From Pseudomonadota bacterium (GTDB lineage Bacteria; Pseudomonadota; Alphaproteobacteria; Rhizobiales; Methylopilaceae), in the NCBI GenBank assembly GCA_023388965.1, contig JAEWFF010000004.1:69501-133500 (forward strand): 64,000 nucleotides of DNA. The letters run 5' to 3'. The position numbers were made by a program, and so were the translations under genes. A model generated the notes under the pieces. It saw only the letters and a program-made list of their open reading frames with translations. It searched no databases and was not told the DNA's origin. Shown here piece by piece: positions 24,196-31,966 of the stretch. Position 1 is the first letter of the stretch. Each line of letters opens with the position of its first letter.

Positions 24196-26727
24196 GTGAC
24201 CGGACCATCGCCCGACGACACCCCCGCCCCGGCCTTGCGCCGGCTTGTGCGGCGTGCGCGGGCCGCCCTGTTGTGGGAGCGCGTCTGGCCGCCTCTGGCG
24301 GCGGCCGGCTCGGTCATGCTCGTCTTTCTGGCGCTGTCGTGGCTCGGCCTGTTCGAACTGATGCCGCCGTTTGCGCGGGCCGCCTGCGTGGCCGCGCTCG
24401 GCATCGCTCTGTTCGTGGCGCTCTATCCGCTCGTGCGCCTGACACTACCGGCCGACGGCACGGCCCTTGCGCGCATCGACCGCGCCAGCGGCGGCACGCA
24501 CCGCCCGGCGACCGCGCTCAGCGACCGGCTGGCCTCGCCTGCCGACGACCCGGTAACGCGCGCTCTGTGGAGCGTGCACCGCGAGCGGGCGGCGGAGCGG
24601 GCCAGCGGCCTGCGCGCGGGCACGGCACACCCGCAACTCGCCGCGCGCGATCCGCGGGCCTTGCGTTTTGCCGCCGTACTTGCGGCGCTGATCGCCTTCG
24701 TCGTCGCGGGCGATGATCGCGGCCCGCTGACATTCTCCGCGTTCGACTGGCGCTCGCCGGCGGGCGGCACGCCGCCGCGTCTGGATGCATGGGTGACGCC
24801 GCCGCCCTACACCGCCCGTGCGCCGATCTTCCTGACCGCTTCATCCGATCCCGACCGCGACGCCGCTCCGTCGGCGGCGGATGCAAATGTCCATACGGTC
24901 CCGGCGGGCAGCGTGCTCGTCGTGCGGGCCTCGGGCGGCCGCGTCAGCATCGAGGCACCGGATGCGAACGAACTGCCGCCCGACACCAAGGCCGCATCCG
25001 CTGCCGAGGGCACGAACGAAAGCCGCTTCACGCTCGACCGCAGCACGGATGTGAGCGTCGAGGGCACGCGCACCAGCCATCAATGGCATTTCGAGGTGAC
25101 GCCCGATGCCCCTCCCTCGATCGCGTTTCGCGCGCCGCCGCGCATCGGGCCCAACAACACGCTGAGCCTCGATTACACGGCGAACGACGATTACGGCATC
25201 GTCAGCGCCGATGCGCTGATCGGCGCGGTGCCCGATATGCGCGAGGCGCGCGGCAAACCCGCCGCCGCCCGGCCGCTTTACGGCCCGCCTGAAATCCGGC
25301 TTGCACTGCCCCAGACGAGGTCGGGCCCGGGCGATGCTGTGACCAATGCCCAGACCGCCGACCATCCCTGGGCCGGCTCGCGCGTCGTCATTACATTGCG
25401 CGCGAAGGACGAGCCGGGGCAGGAAGGCCGCAGCGAACCCATCGAAACCCTGCTTCCCGAACGTCCGTTCGCGGTGCCTCTGGCGCGGGCACTGGTCGAG
25501 CAGCGGCGCGTACTTGCACTCGATGGCGCGGCACGCCCGCGCGTCATGAACGCCATTGACGCCCTGTCCCTGTTTCCCGAACGCTTCACGCCCGAAGCCT
25601 CGATCTATCTCGGACTGCGCGCGATCCATGCGCGCCTGTTTTACGCGCGCTCGGACGACGATCTGCGCGGCGCGGCCGATCTGATGTGGGAGATGGCGCT
25701 CAAGCTGGAGGACGGCGATCTGCCGCGCCTGTCCCAGGAATTGCAGCAGGCCGAACAGAATCTGCGCGATGCGCTCGACCGCGACGCACCGGACGAGGAA
25801 ATCGCCAAGCTGATGGAGGAACTGCGCGAGGCCATCGACAAATACATACAGGAAATGGCGCGCCAGATGGAGCGTTCGCCGAACATGCAGGCCGAGATTC
25901 CGCCGGGCGCGCAGCTCCTGTCGCAGGAGGATCTCAACCGGATGCTCGACCGCATGGAGGATCTCGCGCGCGGCGGAAACCGCGATGCCGCCCGCGATCT
26001 CTTGTCTGAACTGCGCGACATGCTGAACAGCCTGCAATCCGCACGCCCCGGCCAGATGGACGAGGGTTCGGAAGCGGCGGCCCGCGCGATGGACGAACTC
26101 GGCCGCATGGTGCGCGAGCAGAGCGATCTGCGCGACCGTACATTCCGCGAGCGCGAGCCGGGCGCCGGACAGAGGCAGCGGCAGAGCAGCGGAGAACAGG
26201 GACAAAGCGGCGAAGGCCAGGAACAGAATGCGCTCGGCGCGCTCGGGCAGGAGCAGAACGCGCTGCGCGAACGGCTGAACCAATTGCTGAGCGATCTCGA
26301 CGGCATGGGCCTTCAGAGCGATCCGTCGCTCGGCGATGCCGGCGAGGAAATGGGCTCGGCGGAAGGCCATCTCGGCGCCGGCGACGCCAATCGCGCCTTC
26401 AACGCGCAGGGCCGCGCGCTCGAAGCGCTGCGCAAGGGCGCGCAGGGCATGGCCGAACAGATGGCGCAGGGACAGGGACAGGCCGGGCAGCAGCCCGGAC
26501 AGGCCGGCACGCCGCGCCCCGGCCAGCGCGCGGGCAATGAGGATGTCGATCCGCTGGGACGGCCGACGCGCGCGCGTCGTTACGATCCGGGCTCAAATGT
26601 CCGCGTGCCGGGCGAGATCGAGGCCCAGCGCGCGCGCCGCGTGCTTGAAGAACTGCGCCGCCGCCTCAGCGATCCCAGCCGGCCGCAGATCGAACTGGAT
26701 TATCTGGAGAGGTTGCTGAGGAATTGA
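24196..26727 (+). CDS. TIGR02302 family (DUF4175) membrane protein
   Basis: 843 residues from a GTG at 24196 with GAGGATG upstream. Membrane segments lie near 32-52, 58-80 and 155-171. A large, probably periplasmic region follows, and from residue about 490 a helical part rich in Glu, Gln and Arg with likely coiled coils (LSQELQQAEQNLRDALDRDA). Residues 650-790 are Gly/Gln-rich low complexity. The family is restricted mainly to alphaproteobacteria, sits after lysA in Rhizobiales and has no known function. An envelope role is inferred from topology. Confidence 0.88.
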   Translation: MTGPSPDDTPAPALRRLVRRARAALLWERVWPPLAAAGSVMLVFLALSWLGLFELMPPFARAACVAALGIALFVALYPLVRLTLPADGTALARIDRASGGTHRPATALSDRLASPADDPVTRALWSVHRERAAERASGLRAGTAHPQLAARDPRALRFAAVLAALIAFVVAGDDRGPLTFSAFDWRSPAGGTPPRLDAWVTPPPYTARAPIFLTASSDPDRDAAPSAADANVHTVPAGSVLVVRASGGRVSIEAPDANELPPDTKAASAAEGTNESRFTLDRSTDVSVEGTRTSHQWHFEVTPDAPPSIAFRAPPRIGPNNTLSLDYTANDDYGIVSADALIGAVPDMREARGKPAAARPLYGPPEIRLALPQTRSGPGDAVTNAQTADHPWAGSRVVITLRAKDEPGQEGRSEPIETLLPERPFAVPLARALVEQRRVLALDGAARPRVMNAIDALSLFPERFTPEASIYLGLRAIHARLFYARSDDDLRGAADLMWEMALKLEDGDLPRLSQELQQAEQNLRDALDRDAPDEEIAKLMEELREAIDKYIQEMARQMERSPNMQAEIPPGAQLLSQEDLNRMLDRMEDLARGGNRDAARDLLSELRDMLNSLQSARPGQMDEGSEAAARAMDELGRMVREQSDLRDRTFREREPGAGQRQRQSSGEQGQSGEGQEQNALGALGQEQNALRERLNQLLSDLDGMGLQSDPSLGDAGEEMGSAEGHLGAGDANRAFNAQGRALEALRKGAQGMAEQMAQGQGQAGQQPGQAGTPRPGQRAGNEDVDPLGRPTRARRYDPGSNVRVPGEIEAQRARRVLEELRRRLSDPSRPQIELDYLERLLRN

Positions 26728-26733
26728 GGGCTT

Positions 26734-26881
26734 GCTCTCTCCCTAGACGGGAGAGAGCGGACTCGTGCGAAGCACGAGCCGAGAGAGGGTGAGTGAATCA
26801 GGCCGCGAGGCTCTGGAAGCCCCCTCTCTCCGCTCATCGCGTAGCGCGATGAGTCGGCTCTCCCCCGCAAGGGGGGAGAGC
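26734..26881. repeat. Composite palindromic repeat, family A (copy 2)
   Basis: Hairpins GCTCTCTCCC/GGGAGAGAGC (26734-26758), CTCGTGC/GCACGAG, CTCATCGCG/CGCGATGAG and GCTCTCCCCC/GGGGGAGAGC (26857-26881) lie between the convergent TIGR02302 and response-regulator genes. As in the copy at 8441-8581, two hairpin pairs face each other, with GGGTGAG in the middle. The position suggests it may also act as a transcription block. Confidence 0.85.
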
Positions 26882-26885
26882 GTCC

Positions 26886-27257
26886 CTACGCCGCCTTGCG
26901 GCTCGACAGCGCGTCCGCCACCGCCTCGCGGATCTGCGCAAGGCTGAACGGCTTCGTCACGACATCGTGGATCAGCGTCTCGAGATCGGACGTACGTTCG
27001 CGCTGGTCGGCATAGCCGGTCATCAGCAGGATCGTCATGCCCGGACAATCGCGGCCCGCCGTCAGCGCAAGGGCGATACCGTCCATGAGCGGCATCCTTA
27101 TGTCCGACAGCATCAGGTCGAATTCCTGCTCGATCAGCCGCTCCAGCGCCTCGGCGCCGTCGCCGGCCGTCAGGACATCGTGGCCGTCCATCGCCAGCGC
27201 GCGCTGCACGAAGGCGCGGATCGAATCCTCATCGTCGACAACAAGAATGCGGGCCAT
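26886..27257 (-). CDS. Single-domain response regulator
   Basis: 123 residues, a receiver domain only. Acidic pocket Asp8/Asp9, phosphoacceptor Asp52 (LMLSDIRMP), Thr80 (LLMTGYAD) and Lys102 (VVTKPF) are all present, so phosphorylation is expected. There is no output domain. It resembles CpdR-type regulators, but a better cpdR candidate lies at the end of the window. It begins 3 bases after the hpt stop and is probably co-transcribed with it. The cognate kinase is not in the window. Confidence 0.9.
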   Translation of the reverse strand: MARILVVDDEDSIRAFVQRALAMDGHDVLTAGDGAEALERLIEQEFDLMLSDIRMPLMDGIALALTAGRDCPGMTILLMTGYADQRERTSDLETLIHDVVTKPFSLAQIREAVADALSSRKAA

Positions 27258-27260
27258 GGC

Positions 27261-27818
27261 TCACAGCCTCCCGGGATCGTCCGATGGCTTGGAACTCGCA
27301 TGTTCGACGATTCCGACGAACGGAAGCTCGCGCAGCGCATGCGCGACATCCATGCCGTAACCGACGACGAAAACGTCCGGACAGTCGAAGCCCACCCAAT
27401 CGGCCTCGAAATTCACCGCGCGCTTGTCCTTCTTGTCCAGAAGAACGCAGGTGCGCACGCTTTTGGCGCCGCGCGCCATCAGAAGGTCCTTCGCGAACGC
27501 CAGAGTGCGCCCGGATTCGAGAATGTCGTCGATCAGGATGACGTCGCGGCCATCCACGTCGGAATCGATGTCGCGCACGATATCGACCTGGCCGGAACTC
27601 GTGGTCGCCTTGCGGTAGCTGGCGAGCTGGATGAACTCGATCTGCGGCGCCATACCGGCATGGTGCAGCGCGCGGATGAGATCGGCGGCGAACACGAAGG
27701 ACCCGCGCAGCACCGCGACCACGAGCAGATTGTCGAAGCTTGTGCCGGCGATTGCCTTCGCAAGTTCCCCGTTGCGCGCTGAAATCGCGTTGGCGTCGAA
27801 CAGAACCTTCACATTCAT
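27261..27818 (-). CDS. hpt: Hypoxanthine phosphoribosyltransferase
   Basis: 185 residues. A purine salvage enzyme that makes IMP (and GMP) from hypoxanthine (guanine) and PRPP. The PRPP-binding motif VILIDDILESGRT is complete, followed by DKKDKRAVNFEADWVGFDCP, which holds the purine-binding Lys, and GYGMDVAHALRELPF at the C-terminus. It overlaps the upstream MJ0042 gene by ATGA and runs into the response-regulator gene, forming a three-gene leftward unit. Confidence 0.95.
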   Translation of the reverse strand: MNVKVLFDANAISARNGELAKAIAGTSFDNLLVVAVLRGSFVFAADLIRALHHAGMAPQIEFIQLASYRKATTSSGQVDIVRDIDSDVDGRDVILIDDILESGRTLAFAKDLLMARGAKSVRTCVLLDKKDKRAVNFEADWVGFDCPDVFVVGYGMDVAHALRELPFVGIVEHASSKPSDDPGRL

Positions 27819-28564
27819 TGCAACCTCGTTCCCTGTACCGCATCGCGCGCCGACAGGAACCGGACGGCGACCTCGCGGCCCTCGGCCGGCGGCGAGGCAA
27901 GCTGTGCATAGAACGGCGCCGTTTCACCCGCTGCCAGTTCGGCACGGCCGGGCATGGCCGTCCACACGAAAATTTCCCGGCCCGACGTGCCGCGCACCGA
28001 AAGGCGCAGCCTCGGCACTTCGGCCGTGCCGCCGCTCACATTGGCGATCGTACCGCGAACGACCAGTTGCGGAACGCCGTTATCCGTCGTTTCCACCGTG
28101 CTCATGTCGCGGAATTCGAGCCCCCTCAGATTGACCGGCATTCCCGCGAGCGCATAGAGCCCCGCAAGATCGGGCACCACGCTGACGACGGCCTCGCGCC
28201 AGATACCGAGCGCCGCCAGAATCACAAGCCCGGCAGCCGCCAGAATGGTCATCAAACGCGGCTTTGGTGCGGCGCGGCGCGCCATGCTCCCGGTTTTGTG
28301 CCGGCGGAGCGACTCGGCGGGCGGGCCGATATCCTCGATCTCGTCATCCTCGGCAACCAGAGGCGCGGGAACGGCGATATCCTCGTCCTCGAGAAGCTCC
28401 GCCGCGGCCACGGGCGCGGCCGCCGCAGCATTCTCCTCGCCCTGATCGGGCTTTGCATGCCAGAGCGCGCCGCACTGGTTGCAGCGGACCTTGCGGCCCT
28501 CCGCACCGAGATCGGCGGAATCGACCTCATATGAGGTCTCGCAGTCGGGACAAATGATAAGCAT
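27815..28564 (-). CDS. MJ0042 zinc-ribbon / DUF3426 membrane protein
   Basis: 249 residues. An N-terminal zinc ribbon uses Cys5, Cys8, Cys28 and Cys31 (CPDCETSYEV ... VRCNQCGALWH), the MJ0042 pattern. An acidic, disordered linker (about 44-85) precedes one membrane helix (about 104-122, TILAAAGLVILAALGI) and a C-terminal beta-rich DUF3426-like domain (LEFRDMSTVETTDNGVPQLV). Function unknown. It is divergent from ftsE, a neighbourhood conserved in alphaproteobacteria, which hints at a division or envelope link. Confidence 0.87.
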   Translation of the reverse strand: MLIICPDCETSYEVDSADLGAEGRKVRCNQCGALWHAKPDQGEENAAAAAPVAAAELLEDEDIAVPAPLVAEDDEIEDIGPPAESLRRHKTGSMARRAAPKPRLMTILAAAGLVILAALGIWREAVVSVVPDLAGLYALAGMPVNLRGLEFRDMSTVETTDNGVPQLVVRGTIANVSGGTAEVPRLRLSVRGTSGREIFVWTAMPGRAELAAGETAPFYAQLASPPAEGREVAVRFLSARDAVQGTRLQ

Positions 28565-28697
28565 GCTTGCCGCGAATCACCTTGCCGATGAAACCATGCG
28601 ATGCTGCGGCACCGCAGCCACCCATCCCTCGGCACGCACAGTTAAATACCGGTTAAGGTGACGGCGGCGGCAATTACCGCGAAGGGGACGGAAAAGT

Positions 28698-29357
28698 TTG
28701 GTTCGCTTTGAAAATGTCGGTCTGCGCTACGGTCCCGGGCCCGAAGTGCTCAAGGATATGAGCTTCCAGATCGACTCCAACAGCTTCCAGTTCCTGACCG
28801 GCCCCTCGGGCGCCGGCAAGACCTCGCTGTTGCGTCTTCTGTTTCTGGCGCTGAAGCCGACCCGCGGCCTCATCAGCATTTTCGGCCGCGACACGGCGGC
28901 GCTGACGCGCGCCGATCTGCCCGATATCCGCCGCCGCATCGGCATCGTCTTTCAGGACTTCCGGCTGCTCGACCATCTGACGACCTATGAGAATGTCGCG
29001 CTGCCGCTGCGGGTTCTCGGCCGCGAGGAGGTCAATTACCGCGCCGAGGTGACGGAGCTTCTGCGCTGGGTTGGGCTCGGCGAACGCATCAACGCCTTTC
29101 CGCAGGTTCTGTCGGGCGGCGAGAAGCAGCGCGCGGCGATCGCGCGCGCGGTGATCTCGCGCCCGGAATTCCTGCTGGCCGACGAACCCACGGGCAATGT
29201 CGACCCGCATCTCGCCAAGCGCCTGCTGCGGCTTTTCATCGAACTGCACAAATCGGGCACCGCGGTCCTGATCGCGACCCACGATATCGGCCTGATGGAC
29301 CTCTACGACGCGCGGCGCCTCGTTCTGTCCGACGGCCGGCTGCACATTTACGACTGA
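28698..29357 (+). CDS. ftsE: Cell division ATP-binding protein FtsE
   Basis: 219 residues. The ABC ATPase of the FtsEX complex, which controls peptidoglycan hydrolases at the division site. Walker A GPSGAGKTS, signature LSGGEKQRAAIARA, Walker B FLLADEPTGNVD and the switch ATHD are all present. The start is TTG at 28698 (VRFENVGLRYG) with AAGGGG upstream; no in-frame ATG allows the conserved N-terminus. Its stop overlaps the ftsX start by one base. Confidence 0.96.
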   Translation: MVRFENVGLRYGPGPEVLKDMSFQIDSNSFQFLTGPSGAGKTSLLRLLFLALKPTRGLISIFGRDTAALTRADLPDIRRRIGIVFQDFRLLDHLTTYENVALPLRVLGREEVNYRAEVTELLRWVGLGERINAFPQVLSGGEKQRAAIARAVISRPEFLLADEPTGNVDPHLAKRLLRLFIELHKSGTAVLIATHDIGLMDLYDARRLVLSDGRLHIYD

Positions 29358-30325
29358 TGGCGATGGCGAAATATCCACGGCAGCCGGCAGGGCTCAAACA
29401 GCGCCTGCCCCAACTCAAACCGCCCGGCGCATCCGACGGCCGGCGCGCGCCCTCGCTCGTGCCGCGCGCTTCGCTCGCCGGCAATGCGCTGACTATCATC
29501 ATCGCGATCATGAGCTTCCTTGCCTCGCTGACCTTCGGCGCCGTCGGCCTTGTACGCACGGCCGCCGAGGACTGGCAGAGCCAGGTTCTGCGCGAGGTGA
29601 CGATCCAGATCCTGCCCGCCGAAGGCCGCGACATCGACGCCGCGATCAAGAAGGCGGTCGAGATCGCGCGCTCGACGCCGGGCATTGCCGGCGCGACCCC
29701 CTATTCCGAAGGCGATCTGAAGCGCCTGCTGGAACCCTGGCTTGGCCACGACATCGCGCTGGAGGAACTGCCCGCGCCGCGCCTGATCGTCGTGCGCGTC
29801 TCCGAAGGCAAGACGCCCGATCTCGGCGCGCTGTCGGCGCGCCTTGCGCTCGAAGTGCCGGGCGCGAGCCTCGACGATCACCGCGCCTGGCTGGAACGGC
29901 TGCAGGTCACGGGCAATGCGCTGTCGGGCTTCGGATTTTCCATACTCGGCCTCGTCCTGTTCGCGACCGCGCTTTCGGTCCTGTTCGCAACGCGCGGCGC
30001 CGTCGCCAGCAACAGCAATGTGGTCGAGGTTCTGCATGTGGTCGGCGCGCGCGACGGCTATATCGCCCGCGCCTTCGGCCGCCGCTTCCTGATGATCGGG
30101 CTACGCGGCGGCCTGATCGGCGGTTTCACGGCCATCGTCCTGTTCGCCATCGCCGACTGGACCGGCGGGAGCGCCGGCGATCCCGGCGCCGATGCCCTTC
30201 TCGGCACGCTCGACATGACAGCGCCCATCTATCTGGGCATTGTGCTGGTCGCGCTGTTCATTGCCGGGCTTACGGCGGCGACCTCGCGGCTGACCGTCAT
30301 GTCCCATCTGAGACGTCTCGATTGA
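29357..30325 (+). CDS. ftsX: Cell division protein FtsX
   Basis: 322 residues. The membrane partner of FtsE. A Pro/Arg-rich cytoplasmic N-terminus precedes membrane segment 1 (about 47-70, LTIIIAIMSFLASLTFGAVG). A periplasmic loop that would contact a hydrolase activator occupies about 75-190. Three further segments follow (GFGFSILGLVLFATALSVLF, LRGGLIGGFTAIVLFAIAD and IYLGIVLVALFIAGLTAA). It is coupled to ftsE, and its stop overlaps the TTG of the ydcF-like gene (TTGA). Confidence 0.94.
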   Translation: MAMAKYPRQPAGLKQRLPQLKPPGASDGRRAPSLVPRASLAGNALTIIIAIMSFLASLTFGAVGLVRTAAEDWQSQVLREVTIQILPAEGRDIDAAIKKAVEIARSTPGIAGATPYSEGDLKRLLEPWLGHDIALEELPAPRLIVVRVSEGKTPDLGALSARLALEVPGASLDDHRAWLERLQVTGNALSGFGFSILGLVLFATALSVLFATRGAVASNSNVVEVLHVVGARDGYIARAFGRRFLMIGLRGGLIGGFTAIVLFAIADWTGGSAGDPGADALLGTLDMTAPIYLGIVLVALFIAGLTAATSRLTVMSHLRRLD

Positions 30326-30999
30326 CCGGAAACGAACCGGAGTTCCCGCGCCGCCGCTACCGGCCGCCGCCTCTGGGCGCGCGGCTGATGCGCCTGTTCG
30401 GCGTGCTGTTCGTGCTGGCCGCCGGCTTTCTGATCGGCGGCTTCTTCATCTTCCTGTCGACCATTCCGCGCGCCGAACCCCGCTTCAACGTTTCGGGCGA
30501 CAGCATCGTGGCTCTGACCGGCGGCCCGGAACGGCTGAACGACGCCCTCAACCTTTTGGCCAACGGGCGCGGAAAGCGGCTGCTGATTTCCGGCGTCAAC
30601 CGCGACACGACCAGGGCGCAGCTTGCCCAGCTCTATCCGGATTCCCGGCTCTGGCTCGATTGCTGCGTGGATCTCGGCCGCCGCGCGCTCAACACCGCCG
30701 GCAATGCGGTCGAGACTCGCCAATGGGTGCGCAAGCACGGCTTCCAGTCCGTGATCGTCGTGACCTCGGGCTGGCATATGCGCCGCGCGCTACTGGAACT
30801 GCAGCGCTCCATCCCCGAAGTGACGCTCGTGCCCTACCCGGTCGAGGCCGGCACCACCGCCGCCGAGGCCTGGTGGACCGATCCGCGCACGCTGCGCCTT
30901 CTCACCGCCGAATACATCAAATATCTTGCGGCCCTTGTCGAAGTGCGGATAGCACCGCGTGTCGCCGACGAAGATCCCGCCGAAAATCCCCAGAAATGA
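30322..30999 (+). CDS. YdcF family (DUF218) membrane-anchored protein
   Basis: 225 residues from a TTG at 30322 that overlaps the ftsX stop. One N-terminal membrane anchor (about 24-49, LFGVLFVLAAGFLIGGFFIF) is followed by a DUF218 domain: DSIVALTGGPERLNDALNLL, RLLISGVN, NTAGNAVETRQWV and VIVVTSGWHMRRALLELQR. E. coli YdcF binds S-adenosylmethionine in vitro, and SanA/ElyC relatives affect envelope integrity. Enclosed in the ftsEX-plsC operon, an envelope role is likely but unproven. Confidence 0.88.
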   Translation: MTGNEPEFPRRRYRPPPLGARLMRLFGVLFVLAAGFLIGGFFIFLSTIPRAEPRFNVSGDSIVALTGGPERLNDALNLLANGRGKRLLISGVNRDTTRAQLAQLYPDSRLWLDCCVDLGRRALNTAGNAVETRQWVRKHGFQSVIVVTSGWHMRRALLELQRSIPEVTLVPYPVEAGTTAAEAWWTDPRTLRLLTAEYIKYLAALVEVRIAPRVADEDPAENPQK

Positions 31000-31751
31000 T
31001 GATGCTGCGCTCGATCGTGTTCAACACGATCTTCTATCTGAGCTTCCTTGTCGTGGCCGTGCTCGGCACGCCCTTCCTCGTTTCGGAGAAGGGCGCGCTC
31101 AGGGTGGCGAAGGTCTGGTCGAGGATGAATCTGTGGCTCTGCGAGCATCTCGCCGGCATCCGCCTCGATGTGCGCGGGCTCGAAAACCTGCCGCACGGCG
31201 CCTGCCTGATCGCGGCCAAGCACCAATCGGCCCTCGACACATTCGGCATCGTGCCGTTCGTCGGCGATTTCGCCTTCATCCTGAAGCGCGAGCTGAACTG
31301 GCTGCCGCTGTTCGGCTGGTACACGCTGCGCGCCGGCATGATCGGCGTCAATCGCGGTGCGCGCTCGGCGGCTCTGCGCGAGATGACGGTGCAGGCAAAG
31401 GAGAAGATAGCCGAGGGGCGCCAGATCATCATCTATCCCGAAGGCACGCGCCGCCCGCCCGGCGCACCGCCGTCCTACAAATACGGCGCGGTGCATCTGT
31501 ACAACGAGCTCGATACCGTCTGTGTGCCCGTTGCCGTCAATACGGGCCTCTACTGGCCGCGCCGCAGCTTCATGCGCTATCCGGGAACCGCCGTGCTGCA
31601 ATTCCTGCCGCCGATCGAGCCGGGCCTCGACGGCGAGGCGTTCAAGCTGCGGATCGAGGAAGCCATCGAGACGGCCAGCAATGCGCTGATCGCCGAAAGC
31701 CGCGCCCGCGGCGAGGGCATCCCGCAGCATCGGATCAAACCGCCGAAGTAG
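30996..31751 (+). CDS. plsC: 1-acyl-sn-glycerol-3-phosphate acyltransferase (PlsC family)
   Basis: 251 residues from the first of three tandem ATGs at 30996, which overlaps the upstream stop (ATGA). It transfers an acyl chain to lysophosphatidate to make phosphatidate for membrane lipids. An N-terminal membrane segment (about 8-27) is followed by the catalytic HQSALD (His76/Asp81) and the substrate motif YPEGTRR (149-152 EGTR). Last gene of the ftsE-ftsX-ydcF-plsC run, with family B repeats after it. Confidence 0.92.
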   Translation: MMMLRSIVFNTIFYLSFLVVAVLGTPFLVSEKGALRVAKVWSRMNLWLCEHLAGIRLDVRGLENLPHGACLIAAKHQSALDTFGIVPFVGDFAFILKRELNWLPLFGWYTLRAGMIGVNRGARSAALREMTVQAKEKIAEGRQIIIYPEGTRRPPGAPPSYKYGAVHLYNELDTVCVPVAVNTGLYWPRRSFMRYPGTAVLQFLPPIEPGLDGEAFKLRIEEAIETASNALIAESRARGEGIPQHRIKPPK

Positions 31752-31783
31752 TACGCAGCCCTACGATCTTTCCGCAGCCGCAC

Positions 31784-31923
31784 GTCCCGGACAAGCCGCG
31801 CGTCAGCGCGGCGCGATCCGGGACCCATACTCCCGGTACCGGCGATAGTGCTGCAGCGCCCTAAATCATCCCGCAGCGTCACGACGTATGGATCCCGGAC
31901 AGCGGCTCCGCCGCTTCCGGGAT
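31784..31923. repeat. Palindromic repeats, family B (two hairpins)
   Basis: Two long hairpins lie between convergent plsC and hrpB. At 31784-31824, outer arms GTCCCGGA/TCCGGGAC enclose inner arms GCCGCGC/GCGCGGC. At 31892-31923, ATCCCGGA/TCCGGGAT enclose AGCGGC/GCCGCT. They share the (A/G)TCCCGGA ends and look like the dispersed short palindromes common in Rhizobiales genomes. Confidence 0.8.
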
Positions 31924-31966
31924 ATACGATGTGGCGGCACCCATCCCTCAGGATGGAAACCTATAA

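Noticed and set aside
26886..27257. Naming this response regulator cpdR
   Set aside because: It has the right size, but its neighbours (hpt, MJ0042) are not those of the rhizobial cpdR locus, while the gene at 63975 fits that locus better.
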